From NCBI GenBank assembly GCA_032586195.1, contig JAWHQP010000029.1, positions 1 through 5,022 of the forward strand: a stretch of 5,022 nucleotides of DNA. Direction: 5' to 3'. How positions within the stretch are numbered: position 1 is the stretch's first letter; every line of letters starts with the position of its first letter. Positions 1 to 5,022 of this stretch are shown here, in pieces. This DNA comes from JAWHQP01 sp032586195 (GTDB lineage Bacteria; Pseudomonadota; Gammaproteobacteria; Enterobacterales; Pasteurellaceae). Made by a program: the position numbers and the translations under genes. A model generated the notes under the pieces. The model ran no database searches and was not told the origin of the DNA. It was given only the letters and a program-made list of their open reading frames with translations.

Positions 1-5
1 CAAAA

Positions 6-1271
6 ATGAACAAACATTTTTCTAACACCTTGCTCACCGTATTGCTCTGCGGTTTATCTTTATCGCCTGTTGCGATGGCGAAAGTGGAGCTAAAAAGCAT
101 TATCCAAAAAGCAATGGCGAATGACCCGACCCTTGACGAAGCCAAAGCCAATATTGCAATGGCGCAAAGTCAGACTAAAATTTCCGAAGCGGGGCATTTG
201 CCCGTAGTGGCTTTAACGGGCACATCGGTGATCAATCAATACCACCGCGATACCAGCGATCGCCATTCAGGACCAGGCGTTAACGCCCGTTTGAATTTAT
301 ATGCGTGGGGCGGTATTGAGGCAGAGATCGAGCGTGATCGGCACAAAGAAGGCTATTATCAACACAAACTCATCGAAACCCGTGAAATAATGGGGCAACG
401 CATCGGGCAGCTTTATCTCACCGCCTTGCGTGCCAAAGAGAGCATTGCGGCTTATCAAGAAAGCCTGATTCGTCACGAAAAGATTTTGAAAGATTTAAAC
501 GTGATTGTCCGTTATGACAGCGGGCGCCAATCAGATGTCAATGAAGCTCTTTCTCGTCGTAATCAAGTGGAAAGTGCCCTTTTAACCCAACAACGGATTA
601 TGCAATCGGCATTAAACCAGCTAACCCGTTATACCCGTAAACCGATCAGTGAAGCGGATTTAGTCGATCCCTTTGCCAAAATTGCGGTAAATGATTTTAT
701 CAAACGCTACCACAGCGCTGATATTACCTTCAACCCAAGCTACCAAGCTCAACAAAAGGAATTTGATAGCGCCGCAGCCGCGGTGAGAGCGGCTAAAGCC
801 CGCCAAATGCCGGCAATCAACCTTGAAGGAAACGCGAGTCGCCATAATCAGGAAATTTATATAAATATGTCGTGGGATATTTACAACCCCGCGAATGAAT
901 ATACCAAACAACAAAGTTACTATTCCCAACAGGCTGCCGAAGCAAAATTGCGTGAAATTGAGCTAGATATACAAGAAAAAGCCTTAACGTCCGAAGTGGA
1001 TATGGTGAGAAGCCGAGATCTCGCCCGAGTCGCCCACAAACAAATCGCCTTGCAACGCAAAGTGGTTGCCGATACCGAAATGCAATTTGAAATTGCAAAT
1101 CGTTCACTACTTAATGTGTTGGACGCTTACCAAGAACTCACCGGTGTTCAGATGGCGGGAATCACCGCCCGCAACGACTTCCGAGATGCCGCCCTGCTTT
1201 ATCTTGCGTCCCAAGCCAAAATTGCAGGTTGGGCGGGAGATAAAGTGCGGTTGGACTTTAAGACGTTTTAA
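6..1271 (+). CDS. TolC/LapE-family outer-membrane channel protein of a type I secretion system
   Basis: This 421-residue protein is the predicted outer-membrane exit duct of the T1SS encoded here. Residues 1-25 look like a Sec signal peptide: a Lys/His-containing N-terminus, a hydrophobic core (LLTVLLCGLSL) and a signal peptidase I site after AMA (25/26). Cys15 lies in VLLC, a poor lipobox, so a lipoprotein is unlikely. Two TolC-type repeats follow, about 26-215 and 225-415. The first carries NLYAWGGIEAEIE (97-109) and RYDSGRQSDVNEA (169-181). The second carries FEIANRSLLNVLDAYQEL (361-378). Both motifs are typical of the LapE/AggA branch, and the length fits. The ATG sits directly before the signal peptide, which supports the start, but only 5 bases lie upstream, so no ribosome site or promoter can be judged. 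An uptake sequence overlaps its last codons. The family and T1SS context are secure; the LapE-like sub-assignment is inferred. Confidence 0.93.
   Translation: MNKHFSNTLLTVLLCGLSLSPVAMAKVELKSIIQKAMANDPTLDEAKANIAMAQSQTKISEAGHLPVVALTGTSVINQYHRDTSDRHSGPGVNARLNLYAWGGIEAEIERDRHKEGYYQHKLIETREIMGQRIGQLYLTALRAKESIAAYQESLIRHEKILKDLNVIVRYDSGRQSDVNEALSRRNQVESALLTQQRIMQSALNQLTRYTRKPISEADLVDPFAKIAVNDFIKRYHSADITFNPSYQAQQKEFDSAAAAVRAAKARQMPAINLEGNASRHNQEIYINMSWDIYNPANEYTKQQSYYSQQAAEAKLREIELDIQEKALTSEVDMVRSRDLARVAHKQIALQRKVVADTEMQFEIANRSLLNVLDAYQELTGVQMAGITARNDFRDAALLYLASQAKIAGWAGDKVRLDFKTF
1242..1251 (+). repeat. DNA uptake signal sequence, Haemophilus-type (AAAGTGCGGT)
   Basis: This is an exact match to the 9-base core AAGTGCGGT plus the preferred preceding A. 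An A/T-rich stretch with TTT and TTTTAAA follows, much as in the extended Haemophilus influenzae consensus. It lies inside the last codons of the TolC-like gene, where it encodes Lys-Val-Arg. Naturally competent Pasteurellaceae preferentially take up DNA carrying this word. It is the best taxonomic clue in the window. Confidence 0.85.
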
Positions 1272-1316
1272 ACTTATGGGATGTATTGAATACTCCTATA
1301 ACCTCAAATGTGATAA

Positions 1317-1335
1317 GGGCGGGTACAATCCGCCT
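1317..1335 (+). repeat. Short GC-rich inverted repeat (hairpin)
   Basis: GGCGG (1318-1322) pairs with CCGCC (1330-1334) around a 7-nt loop, and a G-T pair at 1317/1335 extends the stem. No T-run follows on either strand, so it is not a standard intrinsic terminator. It could be an mRNA-processing or stabilising hairpin at the 3' end of the channel transcript, or the remnant of a small dispersed palindromic element. The pairing is seen directly; the role is unknown. Confidence 0.5.
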
Positions 1336-1341
1336 CTACGA

Positions 1342-1347
1342 TATAAT
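1342..1347 (+). promoter_or_regulatory. Candidate -10 element (TATAAT) for the ABC-adaptor genes
   Basis: This is a perfect sigma-70 -10 hexamer 77 nt before the ABC transporter start, placed to drive transcription of the last two genes. Support is limited. At 16-18 bp upstream there is no recognisable -35 hexamer (the position is taken by the GC-rich hairpin), and there is no extended TGn. If used, it would need an activator, or it is a chance match in A/T-rich DNA. Confidence 0.3.
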
Positions 1348-1424
1348 CCAAAACTCTAACATCCACAAATACAGTCAGTTTTTTAAACGGTCAATTTTTT
1401 TATTTTTAACAACGAAAACAATTT

Positions 1425-3689
1425 ATGAAATCTATTATTGAACATTTAGCTTTGATCACACAGTTGCACGGCAATCCTGTGTCGCACGAAGCAATGACGG
1501 CTCAGGTTGAACGAGATAATCATCTCAACGTCAATCTTGCCTCTTTAAGTGAAGTGTTACGCACTCACGGTTTTGAAAACACCATTTCCAAACGCAAATT
1601 GGCGGACGTTCCAAGCCTTGCGACCCCTGTGATGGTAATGCTGACCGACAACGAAGCGGCGGTCGTTACCAAAATTGAAGGACGTGACAACGAGCGGAAA
1701 TTTACCGTGCGTCAAACCGATAACGTGGAAAAAGTGCTGGAATTTAAAGAACTAAATGGACGTTATTTGGGCTATTGCTGGTTTGTGAAGCCGAAAATGG
1801 TGGCGGATATTCGCTCCGAATTGCCAGAATATGATTTGCCAAAAGCGTGGTTCTGGAAGGTGATTTGGCGGTTTAAAGCCTATTACGGGCAAGTGGTGTT
1901 AGCGACTTTTATCATCAACTTTTTGGCATTGGTTAGCTCGCTATATGTGATGAATGTATATGACCGTGTGATCCCAAATAAAACCTATGAAACCCTGTGG
2001 GCGTTGAGTATCGGGGTGATTCTGGCGATTAGCTTTGAGTTTGCCGCCAAGATGATTCGGGCGCATTTAACCGATATTGCGGGCAAAAAAGCCGATTTGA
2101 TTATCAGCTCCGCTCTGTTCCGCCGTGTAATGGCGTTGCGGTTGATTGATAAACCAGTGTCATCGGGATCGTATGCGAATAACTTGCGAGATTTTGAATC
2201 GGTGCGGGAATTTATGACATCGGCAAGTTTGCTGGTGTTGGTGGATTTGCCATTCTTGTTGTTATTTGTGTTTGTGATCTATTTGATTGCCGGGAAGTTG
2301 GCGATTGTACCGTTGATTATTATTCCGACCGTGATTTTGGTCGGTGTATTAGTGCAACCGAAACTCGCACAAAAAATCAACGAATCAATGCGTGAAAGCT
2401 CGCAACGTCAAGGTTTGGTGGTGGAAGCCTTGGACGGCATTGAAACGCTGAAAGCCAATAATGCAACCTCGTGGGCGCAACATCGTTGGGACGCTTACAC
2501 CGCAAAAACCGCCGCTTCACAAATTAAAGTGAAAGATTTAAGCAACTTAATTGTGAATTTCTCAACAGGTTTGCAACAGCTTAACACCGTTTTCCTTGTA
2601 TTAGTAGGAACTTACTTAATCCACAGTGAAGATGAAGCCAGCCGTATCACAATGGGGGCATTGATTGCCACCGTGATTTTATCGGGGCGCGCGTTAGCAC
2701 CGTTGGCGCAAATTGTCGGCTTGGCGACCCGTTTCCAACAGGCGCGCTTGGCACTCAAAGGTGTGGACGATGTGGTCAATCGCCCGATTGAGCGTGATGT
2801 CAATCGCAAATACATTACGCTGCAAAACACACAAGGGGCGTTGAGCTTTAAAAACACCGCTTTCCAATATAACAAAGATTTGGAAAATGCCTTGTCGGGT
2901 GTGAATATTACTATTCGCCCTGGTGAGCGAGTGGCGATTTTAGGGCGGATCGGTAGTGGTAAAAGCACGCTGTTGAAACTCGCATCGGGCTTGTATGAGC
3001 CGTCAGGCGGTAACGTGAGCTTGGATGGCGTGGATATTCGCCAAATTGAGCCAGCGTTCTTGCGCAATCAAATCGCCTTGCTTGGGCAGCAACCGCGCTT
3101 GTTCTTAGGCACGTTGCGTGAGAATTTGGATATTGCTCGGGTGGATAATTTTTCCACCGACCAAGAATTGATTGACGCTCTTAACCGCTTCCAACTCGGC
3201 TCGATTGTTAATAATCACCCTCGTGGCTTGGATATGCCGTTGGGTGAGAACGGATTGGGCTTATCAGGCGGTCAAAAACAGCTGGTGGCACTCGCGCGCT
3301 TGACGATTAAAGATCCGCGCATTGTGTTGCTTGATGAGCCGACCAGCGATCTCGATCAAGGCTCGGAAGAAATGGTATTGCAAGCCTTACACCGTTGGAT
3401 CGGCAACCGCACAATGGTGGTGGTTACGCACCGTCCGCAGGTATTGAAATTGGTCAATCGCATTATCGTGATGGATAACGGCAAAGTAGCGATTGACGGC
3501 CCACGGGATGCGGTGTTGCAACATTTGAAAGACAACGATAAAAAACAGGAAGAAGCCCAACGCCAAGCGCAACAGCAGGCTCAGGCTCAACAACAAGCGG
3601 TCGAGAAAACGGAAAAAATGCAGGCAGCTTCTCAATCTGTTAGCGTCAAAGTAACGCCTGTGAAAAAAGAAGGAAACGCAGATGAGTAA
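1425..3689 (+). CDS. LapB-like type I secretion ABC permease/ATPase with degenerate C39-like domain
   Basis: This 754-residue inner-membrane exporter is predicted to act as a homodimer that recognises and drives the T1SS substrate. Residues 1-124 resemble the C39-like domain of LapB/HlyB-type transporters. The place of the peptidase cysteine motif is occupied by LALITQLHG (8-16), so cleavage is not expected. Membrane helices lie at about 155-177, 191-208, 268-290, 292-311, 380-400 and 408-428. The nucleotide-binding domain is complete: Walker A GRIGSGKST (507-515, Lys513), Q-loop Gln555, signature LSGGQ (613-617), Walker B with Asp637-Glu638, D-loop SDLD and switch His669. A charged Gln/Ala-rich tail (702-754) follows. 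An in-frame TAA at 1407-1409 leaves ATG 1425 as the first possible ATG, although no clear Shine-Dalgarno precedes it. The stop overlaps the adaptor start by 8 bp, which suggests translational coupling. The T1SS role is secure; Lap-type substrate choice is inferred. Confidence 0.95.
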   Translation: MKSIIEHLALITQLHGNPVSHEAMTAQVERDNHLNVNLASLSEVLRTHGFENTISKRKLADVPSLATPVMVMLTDNEAAVVTKIEGRDNERKFTVRQTDNVEKVLEFKELNGRYLGYCWFVKPKMVADIRSELPEYDLPKAWFWKVIWRFKAYYGQVVLATFIINFLALVSSLYVMNVYDRVIPNKTYETLWALSIGVILAISFEFAAKMIRAHLTDIAGKKADLIISSALFRRVMALRLIDKPVSSGSYANNLRDFESVREFMTSASLLVLVDLPFLLLFVFVIYLIAGKLAIVPLIIIPTVILVGVLVQPKLAQKINESMRESSQRQGLVVEALDGIETLKANNATSWAQHRWDAYTAKTAASQIKVKDLSNLIVNFSTGLQQLNTVFLVLVGTYLIHSEDEASRITMGALIATVILSGRALAPLAQIVGLATRFQQARLALKGVDDVVNRPIERDVNRKYITLQNTQGALSFKNTAFQYNKDLENALSGVNITIRPGERVAILGRIGSGKSTLLKLASGLYEPSGGNVSLDGVDIRQIEPAFLRNQIALLGQQPRLFLGTLRENLDIARVDNFSTDQELIDALNRFQLGSIVNNHPRGLDMPLGENGLGLSGGQKQLVALARLTIKDPRIVLLDEPTSDLDQGSEEMVLQALHRWIGNRTMVVVTHRPQVLKLVNRIIVMDNGKVAIDGPRDAVLQHLKDNDKKQEEAQRQAQQQAQAQQQAVEKTEKMQAASQSVSVKVTPVKKEGNADE
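3593..3602 (+). repeat. DNA uptake signal sequence, Actinobacillus pleuropneumoniae-type (ACAAGCGGTC)
   Basis: This exact match to the uptake word of the A. pleuropneumoniae subclade lies inside the Gln/Ala-rich tail of the ABC gene. A near copy, ACAAGCGGA, lies at 3699-3707. Because CAA-CAA-GCG codons are common in this low-complexity tract, the match could be chance. The two exact Haemophilus-type words argue that this word is not the genome's main dialect. Confidence 0.4.
3671..3674 (+). promoter_or_regulatory. Ribosome binding site for the membrane fusion protein gene
   Basis: AGGA, within AAGAAGGAA, lies 7 nt before ATG 3682 and inside the end of the ABC gene. It fixes the adaptor start in the ATGAGTAA overlap. 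It therefore shows that the natural N-terminus lies upstream of the frameshift, not at the later TTG, GTG or ATG codons. Confidence 0.75.
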
Positions 3690-4898
3690 TGAAATTAAAC
3701 AAGCGGATTTGGCGTTAATCAATGATCTTAACGCCGCAATGCAAACGGAAAAACATCGTGGCATTTTCTCGGTCATTATTTTGTTTGCGATTTTTTGGTA
3801 ACCTTTGTCGTGTGGGCGTATTTCAGCCCGTTGGAAGAAGTCAGCCGTGGGCAGGGCAGTGTCATTCCAAGTAGCCGTGAGCAGATTGTGCAAAGCCTTG
3901 ATCCGGGCATTATCCAAGAAATGAAAGTCAAAGAAGGGGATTTGGTGGAAAAGGATCAAGTGCTGTTGGTGCTGGATGATACCCGATCTTCGGCGATTTT
4001 GCGTGAAAGTGAAGCCAAAGTGCAGAACTTGCGTGGGGTGGTGGCTCGTCTTAAAGCGGAATCGTCAGGGCAGGCATTAAGTTTTCCGTCAGATATTCCG
4101 GACGAAGTGAAAAACCGTGAAACAGACGCTTACAATGCTCGCCGCCGTGCAATGCAAGATGCGGTTAGCGGTTTATCGCAAAGCAAAGCCTTGCTTGATC
4201 GTGAAATCGGCATTACTCAGCCAATGGTGGCGAAAGGCGTAATGTCAGAAGTGGAATTGTTGCGAATGAAACGCCAATCGTCTGATCTCGCTCAACAAAT
4301 TGCAGAACGCCGCAACCAATATGTGGCGGTGGCGAATAATGAATTGGTGCAAGCGGAATCGGAACTTGCCCAAGCGCGGGAAAATATGGCAATGCGTGCC
4401 GACCCGGTGGAACGTTCGCAAATTAAAGCACCGCTCAAAGGGATTGTGAAAAATATCCGCATTAACACCGTAGGCGGCGTGGTGCAGGCAGGTCAGGATA
4501 TTCTTGAAATCGTGCCGGTGGACGACACGCTTTTAGTGCAAGCCTACATCAGCCCGAAAGATGTCGCCTTTATCCGCCCTGAACAGGATGCGTTGGTGAA
4601 AATCAGTGCTTACGATTACGCCATTTACGGTGGTTTGGAAGGCAAAGTAGTACTTATCAGCCCTGATACGTTGCAAGATGAACGCCGCAGAAGCGAGCTA
4701 AATCTCAACCCTGATCAGGCCTATTACCGCATTTTAGTCAAAACGGACGGCAGCCACATCACCGACAGTAACGGCACTATAATGCCGATTAGTCCCGGAA
4801 TGACGGCAATGGTGGATATTAAAACCGGCGAAAAAACTGTGTTTCAATATCTGATTAAACCGATTACCCGAATGAAACAGGCGTTGCAGGAACGGTAA
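3682..4898 (+). pseudogene. HlyD/LapC-like T1SS membrane fusion protein, frameshifted
   Basis: This is the periplasmic adaptor that would link the ABC transporter to the TolC-like channel. From ATG 3682 the frame runs 39 codons and stops at TAA 3799-3801, inside the only membrane helix. The rest is open one frame back, from TTG 3795 to 4898. One extra T in the T6 run (3791-3796) joins the two parts into 405 residues. That product has a cytoplasmic N-terminus 1-27, a clean helix at about 28-48, a lipoyl-type half-motif at about 69-101, a coiled-coil hairpin at about 102-235, a second half-motif at about 244-278, and a C-terminal HlyD signature with GMTAMVDIKTGEK and ending in LIKPITRMKQALQER. 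The downstream part has no further damage, so the break is recent, a sequencing error, or bypassed by slippage. Without bypass, restart at TTG 3795 or GTG 3810 would give half an anchor, and the first ATG (3921) would give none. Family assignment is secure; functional state is unknown. Confidence 0.88.
3791..3796 (+). other. T6 homopolymer at the frameshift point
   Basis: In the starting frame the codons read GCG ATT TTT TGG TAA. A -1 shift, or one added T, reads ATT TTT TTG GTA ACC and restores the helix residues AIFLVTFVVWAYF. The site is not a textbook X XXY YYZ slippery heptamer in this frame, because the A-site codon is TGG. However, the P-site TTT can re-pair with TTT after a -1 move. 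Replication slippage, RNA polymerase slippage or a homopolymer miscall would all give the same repair. Confidence 0.8.
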
Positions 4899-4915
4899 GT
4901 AGAAAGAGTAGTATC

Positions 4916-4956
4916 GAAAGGATTAAGCCCGATACAATATCGAACATAATCCTTTC
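4916..4956 (+). repeat. Nested inverted repeat (long hairpin) after the T1SS genes, possible transcript 3' end
   Basis: Ten bases GAAAGGATTA (4916-4925) are perfectly complementary to TAATCCTTTC (4947-4956). Inside, CGATA (4930-4934) pairs with TATCG (4938-4942) around a CAA loop. A symmetric 4x4 internal loop (AGCC and AACA) separates the two stems. The hairpin begins 17 nt after the adaptor stop, so a terminator or mRNA-end-stabilising role is plausible. No T-run follows on either strand, so it is not a classic Rho-independent terminator. Confidence 0.7.
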
Positions 4957-5004
4957 ATTAAACGGTTTAAGTTCTTGAGAGGTTCAAAAACTCGAATTTT
5001 CGAC

Positions 5005-5014
5005 ACCGCACTTT
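5005..5014 (-). repeat. DNA uptake signal sequence, Haemophilus-type, reverse orientation
   Basis: ACCGCACTTT on the + strand is the exact reverse complement of AAAGTGCGGT. On the minus strand an A/T-rich segment containing GAAAATT follows, partly matching the extended consensus. Its intergenic position after an operon is typical of uptake words in Haemophilus-type genomes. It is a single copy here, not paired into a terminator hairpin within the window. Confidence 0.85.
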
Positions 5015-5022
5015 CCAATTTT

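Larger units (their letters stand above)
1272..1424 (+). other. Intergenic gap between channel and ABC transporter genes
   Basis: This gap of 153 bp has no supported gene. It holds a GC-rich hairpin (1317-1335), a TATAAT hexamer (1342-1347) and, just before the next gene, three T-tracts: T6 at 1379-1384, T7 at 1395-1401 and T5 at 1403-1407. The gap is long for a tightly coupled operon, so the ABC and adaptor genes may have their own promoter. No hairpin adjoins the T-tracts, so they do not form a canonical intrinsic terminator. Confidence 0.6.
4899..5022 (+). other. Non-coding region downstream of the adaptor gene
   Basis: No coding region can be supported in these 124 bp before the window ends. 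They contain the nested inverted repeat (4916-4956), the short palindrome TTAAAC-G-GTTTAA (4958-4970), the small palindrome TCGAA-TT-TTCGA (4992-5003) and a reverse-oriented uptake sequence (5005-5014). This looks like the end of the operon. Confidence 0.6.

Noticed and set aside
11..26. Lipoprotein signal with Cys15 in the channel protein
   Set aside because: The residue before Cys is Leu rather than Gly, Ala or Ser, and a better signal peptidase I site (AMA, 23-25) follows.
660..1107. Two minus-strand open frames within the channel gene
   Set aside because: Both are antisense to conserved TolC-family coding sequence and show no supporting signals.
1306..1324. CRP-like binding site beginning AAATGTGAT
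   Set aside because: Only the left half matches. The right half reads CGGGT instead of TCACA, and its spacing from TATAAT does not fit a standard class II site.
1066..1359. 97-codon + strand frame overlapping the end of the channel gene and running into the gap
   Set aside because: It is out of frame with the conserved TolC repeat, has no ribosome site, and its product resembles no family I know.
2612..3067. 151-codon minus-strand open frame within the ABC gene
   Set aside because: It is antisense to the Walker A region of the nucleotide-binding domain. Its composition is a mirror of the real gene and it shows no independent coding signal.
3387..3959. 190-codon open frame on the minus strand across the ABC-adaptor junction
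   Set aside because: It is antisense to two well-supported family proteins, has no recognisable domain or ribosome site, and is open only as a shadow of the + strand codons.
1382..4970. Shared word TTAAACGGT upstream of the ABC gene (1383-1391) and after the adaptor gene (4958-4966)
   Set aside because: A 9-base match in A/T-rich non-coding DNA is weak. Only the second copy lies in a palindrome, so there is no basis to call it an operator.
4975..5003. Promoter candidate with -35-like TTGAGA
   Set aside because: No acceptable -10 hexamer lies 15-19 bp downstream, and no gene start is visible before the window ends.

Overview
The window is a chromosomal stretch from a Gram-negative bacterium, most likely a member of the Pasteurellaceae. 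Three things point there. Two exact copies of the Haemophilus-type DNA uptake word AAAGTGCGGT are present (1242-1251 on +, 5005-5014 on -). One exact copy of the Actinobacillus pleuropneumoniae-type word ACAAGCGGTC lies at 3593-3602. The genes encode a two-membrane export machine. The species cannot be fixed from the sequence alone.

Almost the whole window is one type I secretion (T1SS) locus on the + strand, in the order outer-membrane channel, ABC transporter, membrane fusion protein. Positions 6-1271 encode a TolC/LapE-like outer-membrane factor with a signal peptide. A 153-bp gap (1272-1424) holds a short GC-rich hairpin, a consensus-like -10 hexamer and T-tracts. Positions 1425-3689 encode a 754-residue LapB-like ABC permease/ATPase, with a degenerate C39-like N-terminal domain, a six-helix membrane domain, a complete nucleotide-binding domain and an unusual Gln/Ala-rich tail. 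Overlapping its end by 8 bp, 3682-4898 encodes a HlyD/LapC-like periplasmic adaptor, but its reading frame is broken in a six-T run (3791-3796) inside its single membrane helix. Adding one T restores a clean 405-residue protein. Downstream (4899-5022) there is no gene start. This stretch holds a perfectly symmetric nested inverted repeat 17 nt after the adaptor stop and a reverse-oriented uptake sequence.

The three proteins would form a continuous channel. The ABC protein energises export and recognises the substrate, the adaptor spans the periplasm, and the TolC-like protein opens the outer membrane. The channel-ABC-adaptor order and the degenerate C39-like domain resemble Lap-type systems that export large RTX or biofilm adhesins. 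No substrate gene is in the window, so the cargo is inferred. As written, the adaptor is split and the system would be off unless the frameshift is a sequencing error, a phase-variable state, or is bypassed by slippage. This is the most notable point in the window. I see no clearly new biological system.
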